Shown: positions 16,201-22,274 of the stretch, piece after piece | Layout: each line of letters starts with the position of its first letter | Position numbering within the stretch: position 1 is the stretch's first letter | Source: an uncultured Acetatifactor sp. | Lineage (GTDB): Bacteria > Bacillota > Clostridia > Lachnospirales > Lachnospiraceae | DNA: 25,336 bases | Assembly: GCA_910586435.1 (NCBI GenBank) | Contig: CAJUGT010000051.1 | Location: 1-25,336, forward strand | Direction of reading: 5' to 3' | Notes under the pieces: generated by a model | What the model was told of the DNA's origin: nothing | Databases searched by the model: none | Seen by the model: the letters and a program-made list of their open reading frames with translations, nothing else | Translations under genes and position numbers: made by a program

Positions 16201-17614
16201 TATGGAGAAAATTGTGTGCAATGCCTTTTCCAGTGTATTGGATATGGAACAGGTGGGCACACAGGATAATTTCTTTGAATTGGGAGGGGATTCTCTCAGC
16301 GCAGTGGAACTGATAGCAATTCTGGAGAAAGAACTGGAAGGGACTGGGGTGGAACTGGACTATGAAAGCCTGTTCAGATACCCGACGCCAGGGCTTTTGG
16401 CGGAAAATATAAACGGTAATGTGGAAGAGCATATTTCATATCCCATAGACGGTCTGGAATATGGGGGGATAGATGAGTATCTTGCGGGAAGTGTGCCGGG
16501 CCGTCTCCCCCAACGACAGAACGGTCTGGGCAATGTACTAATCACAGGAGCAACAGGGTATCTGGGAGCGCATATTTTAATTGAACTGCTGCAAAATCCA
16601 ACCATGTGTGAGAAAGTATACTGTCTGGTACGGCCCAAGGGAAGGCTTACTGCGCAAAAGCGGATGCGGAATACCCTGTTTTACTATGCGGAGTCGGATT
16701 TTGCCGAAAGTATGGGTAAAAAGTGGGAAGTCATTGAGGGAGACATAACGGAATCCGGGATATTTCGGGAAGAATTTACGGAGAAGATTGATACCATAAT
16801 CAATTCTGCGGCAAATGTGGCTCATTACGCCCAGGGAGACAGATTGGAACAGGTAAATACAAAGGGTGTGAAGAACCTGATTGCCTATGGTTTGTCCCAA
16901 AAGGCATTGGTTTGCCAGATTTCTACAATCAGTGTGGGAGGGTTGAGCGATTCGGAGAATGGAGTGAAGGAGTTCTCAGAAGAGAACTTCTACATTGGGC
17001 AAAGGATTGACAACCAATATATTTATTCCAAATATATGGCGGAGTATGAGCTGCTGAGGGCAGCGGTTGACAAGGGACTGGGAGTCAAAATTATGCGGGT
17101 AGGGAATTTGCAGGGCCGCAGCAGGGATGGAGAATTTCAGATGAATTTGAAGTCTAACGCGTTTACCCGTAAGCTCTTTTCCTATATGAAAATGGGAGCT
17201 GTGCCAAAAACAGTGTATGACGCAAGTGTCAATTTTTCGCCTGTGGATGAAACGGCACATATGATTCTTGCGCTGACCAAAACGGATGCAAACGATTCTG
17301 TCTTTCATGTATATCCGCCGGAAGAGGTTGCGTTTGGCAGTTTATTTCGGATTATGGAGCAACAGGGACATAAAATTGAGGTGGTGAGCGAGGAAGAGTT
17401 CGGAACCAGATTCCAGGAACTGAAACAGACCAAGGAAGGCCGTTCGCTGGTGGAAGGTCTGCTCACAGATAATCTGGGTGGGACTTCCAGGGAGAATCCG
17501 GTGGTACAGAAGATGACGAACCAGCTTCTTGACCAACTGGGGGAGGCATGGCTGCCCATGACGGAAGAATATCTTGCCAAGTACTTGTCTGCTTTGGAAG
17601 GACTCAATATGTAA
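13241..17614 (+). CDS. Single-module nonribosomal peptide synthetase, C-A-T-R with reductive release
   Basis: This 1457-residue cytoplasmic synthetase has four domains. Condensation (about 30-450) keeps the active-site HHILLDG at 148-154. Adenylation (about 460-980) has YLIYTSGTTG at 629-638, NGYGPTE at 775-781, YRTGDLG, a GRNDRQVKLRG hinge, and the catalytic Lys964. The carrier domain has GGDSL with phosphopantetheine Ser1018. The thioester reductase (about 1090-1450) has the NADPH motif GATGYLG at 1103-1109 and catalytic Tyr1260/Lys1264. All active sites look intact. Aligned by eye to GrsA, the specificity code reads roughly DIYHLAGIGK, which I cannot assign. It would load one amino acid, join it to an acyl or aminoacyl donor, and release an aldehyde or alcohol. 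No carrier-activating phosphopantetheinyl transferase and no second module are in the window. Gut clostridia are known to make peptide aldehydes that inhibit proteases from larger NRPSs. Being embedded in a partner-switching operon is unusual. Confidence 0.93.
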   Translation: MTDLRLFQTELTRKKDRINRMISAELNQAQREMLLSERVFGNQALPVISVKLKLPEFGAAQVKDAAEKVFESGDIFTAVLMVENERTCFSPGAREILPCVIGESMEEREAEAYMERRDRVPLLFPEELYGGEVLPLKDGGAILYVRFHHILLDGYGMSLFAQRVLDVLSGKTVRKSVFFSQIDTGEKGDGVEKGETTEPEGMERRDDSGVQDEEFWRSYFMDAEFEPALYGEIEKNYAKISRHCTLEGVSLKEVEKFAAENGVTIPYVVGAAYGVYLALATGKRDAVFLMARLNRKSHELGTLGCYTLPVPVRVHVEQEDTFGDICRKLQESARLASRHKGCGFDTIIKILKEEGIISGSVSEYGFNFYSYHIQTELEYSLKYSVSGGINNHLRWNVFYKEGELSHVFDLRKGIYDDEMAQYFEEAITEILSRGLDGMKISQIPCIGKREKEHLLGIKGKTIPIERDATIPGLFRKAAALFPKRPALYAGEYSFSFEELDSCSDAIAGHLMGAGVESGDIVAFMLKRDYRLIPVMLGIAKTGAAFLPIDPQYPKDRIQYILEDSEAKYLISSKNVDAAAGRDYLEADELFGNEIEGHRKTQHTSEEGDLQQGTESNFKLPYISREQPAYLIYTSGTTGRPKGVILSHKGIANIVHPDNNPFNRDLVKNGKGIVAIGSICFDISLYEIFVPMFNGLFVEFGNEKAMLDAGELAAHILRHGADVLHCTPSRVASYLENPEFIKALSQNVKAMLLAGEQLPESLVRELKGRYGIRVYNGYGPTETTIGATITEAGDCHTIGAPIANTGILLLNQDRKQVPMGVPGEICIFGSGVGLGYRNRPEETEEKFIFWESMRVYRTGDLGHLDSEGRLIYHGRNDRQVKLRGLRIELSEIEKVMGSCPGVAQAACVLRKVDKRDHLAGFYSVVQGGRLSREELRTFMKKRLTAYMVPELLTELKEMPQTPGGKTDLKALGKIPVEYVREYTPPMNDMEKIVCNAFSSVLDMEQVGTQDNFFELGGDSLSAVELIAILEKELEGTGVELDYESLFRYPTPGLLAENINGNVEEHISYPIDGLEYGGIDEYLAGSVPGRLPQRQNGLGNVLITGATGYLGAHILIELLQNPTMCEKVYCLVRPKGRLTAQKRMRNTLFYYAESDFAESMGKKWEVIEGDITESGIFREEFTEKIDTIINSAANVAHYAQGDRLEQVNTKGVKNLIAYGLSQKALVCQISTISVGGLSDSENGVKEFSEENFYIGQRIDNQYIYSKYMAEYELLRAAVDKGLGVKIMRVGNLQGRSRDGEFQMNLKSNAFTRKLFSYMKMGAVPKTVYDASVNFSPVDETAHMILALTKTDANDSVFHVYPPEEVAFGSLFRIMEQQGHKIEVVSEEEFGTRFQELKQTKEGRSLVEGLLTDNLGGTSRENPVVQKMTNQLLDQLGEAWLPMTEEYLAKYLSALEGLNM

Positions 17615-17690
17615 CATTGCCATATGAGGGTATCGGTGTGTAAAGTCCATCATGGCTTAAGATGTGATGAGAAAGGAGGGTTAAGAGAAA

Positions 17691-19175
17691 ATGGTTACGG
17701 TTGCCTTATGGAGTCTTGCGGTTTTTCTGGCATCAGCTTTTGCGGCGGTGCTGGCAGGAATTACGCTTGCGCCAAAGTATAAGGGCACAGTGCGGGCGGC
17801 GGTCTGGGCGGCTGCGGCGCTGATTGCCTATGCCATTACATTTTGCAGTTATTCCATTAATTTGTATCATGACGCAGTGGGAATCCTGGGGCTTTCCGCC
17901 ATGGTTTGCCTTGTGAGTCAGTTTTTGTACAAGGGTACATGGTCAGAAAAGCTTGTGGTTGCCTTAATGGGCTGTCTGATTGGGAATGTTTCGACTTTTA
18001 TGCTGTGTGGGACCACGGATTCCCTGCTTGCGCCGAAACTGGGGCTAATCAAAGAAAGTCCTTATGATACGCCGAATATTTTGTTTTTTATTTTCCTCAA
18101 ACTGGTGGTTTATGTGTTGATTACAATACTTTACGCGCGTTTCTTAAAAAAGTATGTTCACAATACCATTGAATCCGTGGAAGGAAATATGATTTTGTTT
18201 ATTCCGGCTCTTCTGGTATCGGTTTTGGGGTTTTATGTGATTAATCTGTTTTCCAACAGCAATGGAATCACACCGGATCATGTCTGGTTTTTCCCGTTGT
18301 ATCTCACGATTTGCGTGATGTTTCTGGTAGAGTTCTGGATGATTTTCTATTCCATTAATCAGAGCGCTGCCGCCATGAAAAATGCTGCTGAGCTGAATGT
18401 GGCTACCAATATTCAGCAGTCCATGCTGCCCTGCATTTTTCCGGCGTTTCCAGAGCGGGAGGAATTTGATATTTATGCCGACATGAATCCTGCAAAAGAA
18501 GTGGGTGGTGACTTCTTTGATTTCTTCATGGTGGATGAATCCCATCTGGCCATGGTAATTGCGGATGTATCCGGGAAAGGGGTTCCGGCGGCATTGTTTA
18601 TGGTCATCGGCAAAACCCTGATCAAGGATCATACCCAGCCGGGACGGGATTTGGGCGAGGTCTTTTCACAGGTTAATAATCTTCTGTGCGAAGCCAATAG
18701 CGAAGGAATGTTTATCACTGCTTTTGAAGGAGTTTTAAATTTGGATACCGGGGAAGTAAGGTTTGTCAACGCAGGGCATGAAATGCCATTTATCTGCCGA
18801 AAGGGGGAAAAGTTTGAAAGTTATAAACCATTGCCGGGCTTTGTCCTTGCAGGCATGGAAAATATGCGTTACCGCTCCGGAAGCTTTACATTGCAGCCGG
18901 GAGATAAGCTGTTCCAGTATACGGACGGGGTAACAGAAGCCACCAATGGGAAGAATGAACTGTATGGGATGGACAGATTAAAGGAAATCCTTGGAACATG
19001 CAGTGAGAAGGCGCCCAGTGAGATTTTGCCCACGGTAAAACAGGATATAGACAGATTTGTGGGAAAGGCGCCGCAGTTTGATGATATTACCATGATTTGC
19101 CTGGAGTACAGAGGAAAAAACGAAGGAACTACCACTGTCCAGGGAGCAGAAGAATTGCAGTCTGAACAGATGTAA
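17691..19175 (+). CDS. Membrane-bound PP2C-type serine phosphatase (SpoIIE/RsbU family)
   Basis: This 494-residue protein has a six- or seven-helix membrane domain (about 1-225), a short linker with the AELNVATNIQQSMLP sequence typical of RsbU-like proteins, and a C-terminal phosphatase domain (about 245-480). Metal-binding and fold motifs are intact: VGGDFFDFF with Asp274 and Asp277, IADVSGKGVPAALFM with Asp292, VNAGHE, YTDGVTEA, and FDDIT with Asp464/Asp465. The family dephosphorylates STAS antagonists, and two such proteins are encoded in the same operon, so they are the likely substrates. The membrane domain may sense a signal directly. The ATG at 17691 lies 11 bases after AAAGGAGGG, a slightly long gap. 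The gene starts 76 bases after the NRPS stop, without a terminator between. Confidence 0.92.
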   Translation: MVTVALWSLAVFLASAFAAVLAGITLAPKYKGTVRAAVWAAAALIAYAITFCSYSINLYHDAVGILGLSAMVCLVSQFLYKGTWSEKLVVALMGCLIGNVSTFMLCGTTDSLLAPKLGLIKESPYDTPNILFFIFLKLVVYVLITILYARFLKKYVHNTIESVEGNMILFIPALLVSVLGFYVINLFSNSNGITPDHVWFFPLYLTICVMFLVEFWMIFYSINQSAAAMKNAAELNVATNIQQSMLPCIFPAFPEREEFDIYADMNPAKEVGGDFFDFFMVDESHLAMVIADVSGKGVPAALFMVIGKTLIKDHTQPGRDLGEVFSQVNNLLCEANSEGMFITAFEGVLNLDTGEVRFVNAGHEMPFICRKGEKFESYKPLPGFVLAGMENMRYRSGSFTLQPGDKLFQYTDGVTEATNGKNELYGMDRLKEILGTCSEKAPSEILPTVKQDIDRFVGKAPQFDDITMICLEYRGKNEGTTTVQGAEELQSEQM

Positions 19176-19242
19176 GTGTAATCAGGCAAAAGAGGGATAT
19201 AAATATCCGGGAGAAATAACCCACGGAAGGGAGTGGAGGAAA

Positions 19243-19653
19243 ATGAGAGAATTGACGGTAAGCGCAGTCATAGAGAATATTCAGGCGGTTACGGAATTTG
19301 TGGATGGAGAATTGGAGAATCTGGGCTGTCCGCTAAAGGCCCAGATGCAGATAGATATTGCCATTGATGAGCTTTTCGGGAATATTGCCCATTATGCCTA
19401 TCAACCGGAAACCGGCAAAGCAACCGTGCGGGTGGAGGTGACAGAAGAACCGTTGGCGGTAATTATTACTTTTATTGACAATGGGATACCATATGATCCT
19501 TTGGCCAATATGGACCCGGATACCACACTTTCCGCGGATGAGCGTCAAATAGGAGGATTGGGCATCTATATGGTCAAGAAAAGTATGGATGAAATTTCTT
19601 ATGAATATCAGAAGGGACAGAATATTCTGAAGATTAAAAAACATATTTCATAG
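19243..19653 (+). CDS. RsbW/SpoIIAB-like serine kinase (anti-sigma-type, HATPase_c)
   Basis: This 136-residue protein is a compact GHKL ATPase of the anti-sigma kinase class. The N box reads AIDELFGNIAHYAY (about 40-53), followed by FIDNGIPYDP and the G box GGLGIYMVKKSMD (about 104-116). There is no dimerisation His, so it should phosphorylate a protein serine, namely Ser54 of the STAS proteins at 12945 or 19683. Classic members also hold a sigma factor, but no sigma gene lies in the window. The target could be encoded elsewhere or may not be a sigma factor, as in partner-switching systems that act on other enzymes. GGAGG and AAGGGAG both lie within 10 bases of the ATG. A 14-base palindrome (19195-19208) precedes the binding site. 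Confidence 0.9.
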   Translation: MRELTVSAVIENIQAVTEFVDGELENLGCPLKAQMQIDIAIDELFGNIAHYAYQPETGKATVRVEVTEEPLAVIITFIDNGIPYDPLANMDPDTTLSADERQIGGLGIYMVKKSMDEISYEYQKGQNILKIKKHIS

Positions 19654-19682
19654 ACTGAAAGGGTCTCAAAATGGAGGTATAT

Positions 19683-19979
19683 ATGAAAATTACAAAGACT
19701 TTGAACGGAAGTAAGTTAATCATTGCATTGGAAGGGCGGATGGATACGAGTACTGCGCCGGATTTGGAGGCAACGTTAAAGAATCATCTGGATGATGTAG
19801 AAGAATTGACCATTGACATGGCTCAACTGGAATATCTGTCATCCGCAGGCCTGAGAGTATTGCTGGGAGCGCAAAAGACTATGAACAGGCAGGGACGCAT
19901 GATAGTAAAAAATGTAAATGATACTATTATGGAAATCTTTGATGTTACAGGATTTACGGAGATTTTGACAATTGAATAG
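19683..19979 (+). CDS. STAS-domain anti-sigma factor antagonist, second copy
   Basis: The ATG at 19683 (GGAGG at 19673-19677, 5-base gap) gives 98 residues. An in-frame ATG at 19671 overlaps the binding site and is not used. The protein matches the STAS copy at 12945 position by position: LEGRMDTSTAP, then YLSSAGLRVLL with Ser54 as phospho-acceptor, and a common ending IMEIFDVTGF. It follows the kinase gene by 29 bases, the usual order for an antagonist-kinase pair. Having two antagonists with one kinase and one phosphatase suggests either a shared switch with two inputs or a second copy tied stoichiometrically to NRPS synthesis. A long stem-loop with a T-run follows at 20002. Confidence 0.92.
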   Translation: MKITKTLNGSKLIIALEGRMDTSTAPDLEATLKNHLDDVEELTIDMAQLEYLSSAGLRVLLGAQKTMNRQGRMIVKNVNDTIMEIFDVTGFTEILTIE

Positions 19980-20001
19980 AAAGGGTCTGTGAGCTCTATT
20001 T

Positions 20002-20061
20002 AACGCCCTGGCTTTCATGTGTGTTGGCATAGCCAGCCTTATGAAAGTCAGGACGTTTTCT
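20002..20061 (+). terminator. Long stem-loop terminator of the NRPS/partner-switching operon
   Basis: Bases 20002-20018 pair with 20041-20057 over 17 positions with one mismatch and one wobble (ends AACG / CGTT), followed by TTTTC. The loop holds a small TGGC/GCCA hairpin. It closes the plus-strand operon. The rest of the gap up to the chemoreceptor stop codon (20142) contains a further CCTGGC/GCCAGG stem at about 20097-20135 with no T-run on either strand. Confidence 0.7.
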
Positions 20062-20141
20062 GCATAGGCCGTTTTACGGCGGAATTTCACTTAGTACCTG
20101 GCAGCGGAGTTGGCCCGTTGGGGCCAGCAGCCAGGGATGGA

Positions 20142-22115
20142 TTACTTTCTTCGGAGAGTGAAGTTCCCCATGAGATTTTTCAGCATATCAGCCTGGGCGG
20201 CCAGTTCCTGGCTGGTGGCGGCACATTCTTCTGCGGATGCGGAGTTGGACTGCACCACATTGGATATTTGACTGATGCCCAGGGTAAGCTGTTCTAAGGC
20301 AGCAGTCTGACGTTCGATTGCCTCCGCTGTCACAGCCATTTGCTCAGCGGCCTCCACAGAGATTGCCGCCGCATGTGTGACAGAGGTGGTGACTTTCTCC
20401 ACAGTCTGGCTGCCGCTGTTGACTGCCGCAATGGAATTGTGGATTAATTCCATCGAGGCCTTGGCGGCCATATTGGATTTGGCGGCCAAATCTCTGATTT
20501 CTCCTGCCACAACAGCAAATCCTTTTCCGGCGTCGCCGGCTCTGGCGGCTTCCACAGAAGCGTTTAAGGACAGAATATTGGTCTGTTGGGCAATATCCTC
20601 AATGGTATCTATGATATGACTGATTTCATTGGAGGAGGCAGTGATCAGGTTCATGGCTTCATTCAGTGCCAAAATCTGTGCGTTGCTTTCCTCAAGCTGT
20701 GTTCCCGCCTGGTTGACGGAGGACTTTGCCTGCGCAGTGAGCAGAGCGGTAGTTTTGGCATCGTGTCCAATGGTTTCAATGGTGGAGGATAGTTCCTCCA
20801 CAGCGCTGGATTGCGATACGGCTCCCTGGGAAAGGGAGGAGCTGGAGGAAGCTGTCTGCGAGGCGCTTACCGATACCTGGTTCGCAGCCTGTGTAATACC
20901 GTACATGGTATGATTTAATTTGCCGTCAATCACTTGTAAATAATGGTGTAGCGCCTTAAAATCTCCTGGATAATGTTTGTCCGTGCTGTCTTTGGTCAGG
21001 TCGCCATTGGCAATACTGCCCAATACCGTGCCGATTTCATCAACAATCAGCTTAAATTGATTCACCAAGTGCTCTGTGGACTGGGAGAGGGTATGGATTT
21101 CGTCCCGGCTCTTTACTTTTGGCACGGGACTGTGAAGGTCCCCTGCGGAGAGACCCCGAAGGCGTTCGGTACACCTTATGATGGGTCTGGCAATGGAGTG
21201 ATTTACAACAATTACGGATATTATAATTACAATCAGGCAGAAGACAATACAGAAGATAAACTGTACCATGTTTCCCTTATAGGCATATTGCATGAATTCA
21301 TCCACATCAATGGTAACAGCAATGCTCCAGCCATCGGTTCCCGGGATGGAGGTATAACCCTGAATATTGTCAGAGTCGTCTTTTGTGTAGCGGAATCTTT
21401 CCATGCCGGTTTCTCCCGCAACCATTTTGCTTTCTATGGCGGCCAGTGTCTGATAGTCTTTATCCTGGGGAAACTCTGCCGCAAGGCGGATGATGTTCTC
21501 CTGATTCAGCATGGTCTCTAAGTCTTGGTGGGCAATGGTGTTGCCGTCTTTGTCCAGGATATAGGCCTCTCCCTCCTGGCCAATCTGTATCTTTTCCACT
21601 ATGGAAGTCAGAAGAATGGTGTCGCATTTAAAGTAGATGACTTCCGACACGGAGCCGCTGTGTATTACCGGGGCGGCGACAATCATATACATATCGTCCC
21701 CTTCTATGTAGGGCGTGGACATATAGGTTTCCCCTGTCATTGCCGCCTGGAAGAAAGGTTCCCGGGAGAAGTCCGTGTCATGAAGGGAATCATAACCGCT
21801 GGTATCAATGATACCGGCGGAGCGCATGTAATAAGCGTTGGCCTTTTCCATCAGGTACGCCTGTTTTTCCTCCAGGGTTGCGGACTGTTCCTTGAGCAGG
21901 CTATTGCCGGCAATTTCAGCGATGGTCAAAGTATAGGTGGAAATCATATTCTGTGCTGCCACGGAAGCAAGTTCCGTTGTTTCCACCAGATTCTGTTCAA
22001 TGGCGTCCAGTGTGGAGTTGCGGGTAATCAGCATACTTAAAATGCTGCACATCACTGCCACTCCCATGGTTGCGAGAATAACCAGCAGCATGATTTTGGA
22101 TCGTATTTTTTTCAT
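20142..22115 (-). CDS. Methyl-accepting chemotaxis protein with extracellular dCache sensor
   Basis: From the ATG at 22115 the receptor has 657 residues. The frame is open further upstream, but that stretch contains the promoter (22231-22259), so the longer reading is not real. Helix 1 spans about 8-30, an extracellular double-Cache sensor about 35-285 (with the DTDFSREPFFQAA and TPYIEGDD blocks), helix 2 about 293-314, then HAMP to about 370. The cytoplasmic coiled-coil has the conserved tip IEDIAQQTNILSLNASVEAARAG and GKGFAVVAGEIRDLA. dCache receptors bind small ligands such as amino acids, purines or quaternary amines, but the ligand cannot be read here. No other chemotaxis gene is nearby. 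It is transcribed towards, and ends near, the NRPS operon terminator, with no evidence of a functional link. Confidence 0.94.
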   Translation of the reverse strand: MKKIRSKIMLLVILATMGVAVMCSILSMLITRNSTLDAIEQNLVETTELASVAAQNMISTYTLTIAEIAGNSLLKEQSATLEEKQAYLMEKANAYYMRSAGIIDTSGYDSLHDTDFSREPFFQAAMTGETYMSTPYIEGDDMYMIVAAPVIHSGSVSEVIYFKCDTILLTSIVEKIQIGQEGEAYILDKDGNTIAHQDLETMLNQENIIRLAAEFPQDKDYQTLAAIESKMVAGETGMERFRYTKDDSDNIQGYTSIPGTDGWSIAVTIDVDEFMQYAYKGNMVQFIFCIVFCLIVIIISVIVVNHSIARPIIRCTERLRGLSAGDLHSPVPKVKSRDEIHTLSQSTEHLVNQFKLIVDEIGTVLGSIANGDLTKDSTDKHYPGDFKALHHYLQVIDGKLNHTMYGITQAANQVSVSASQTASSSSSLSQGAVSQSSAVEELSSTIETIGHDAKTTALLTAQAKSSVNQAGTQLEESNAQILALNEAMNLITASSNEISHIIDTIEDIAQQTNILSLNASVEAARAGDAGKGFAVVAGEIRDLAAKSNMAAKASMELIHNSIAAVNSGSQTVEKVTTSVTHAAAISVEAAEQMAVTAEAIERQTAALEQLTLGISQISNVVQSNSASAEECAATSQELAAQADMLKNLMGNFTLRRK

Positions 22116-22124
22116 TTTGATGCA

Positions 22125-22144
22125 GGGGACAATCCGCTGTCCCC
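22125..22144 (-). promoter_or_regulatory. Hairpin between ribosome binding site and chemoreceptor start codon
   Basis: On the minus strand the best Shine-Dalgarno (AAAAAGGAGG, around 22153-22162) lies 37 bases before the ATG at 22115. Between them a perfect 7-bp hairpin GGGGACA / TGTCCCC (22144-22125) can fold out 20 bases and bring the binding site closer to the start. Translation therefore may depend on this fold. No better binding site lies next to the ATG. Confidence 0.4.
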
Positions 22145-22230
22145 AGTGCTCGCCTCCTTTTTCACATGAATGTTGTGACAACTTCCTGAAGAACTGAATT
22201 ACGTATATACAGGGAGTAAAATCTTGATGT

Positions 22231-22259
22231 ATTATATCATGCGCAGGATAGAAAGACAA
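22231..22259 (-). promoter_or_regulatory. SigA-type promoter of the chemoreceptor gene
   Basis: On the minus strand TTGTCT (22259-22254) and TATAAT (22236-22231) are 17 bp apart. Transcription would start near 22224 and give a leader of about 110 bases. The -35 box begins only 15 bases after the stop codon of the upstream leuA-like gene, leaving no space for a terminator between the two. Confidence 0.75.
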
Positions 22260-22274
22260 GTGTTACATGGATGA

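Noticed and set aside
22116..22259. 48-residue N-terminal extension of the chemoreceptor
   Set aside because: The stretch contains a consensus promoter whose start point lies inside it, and the extension is not membrane-like.
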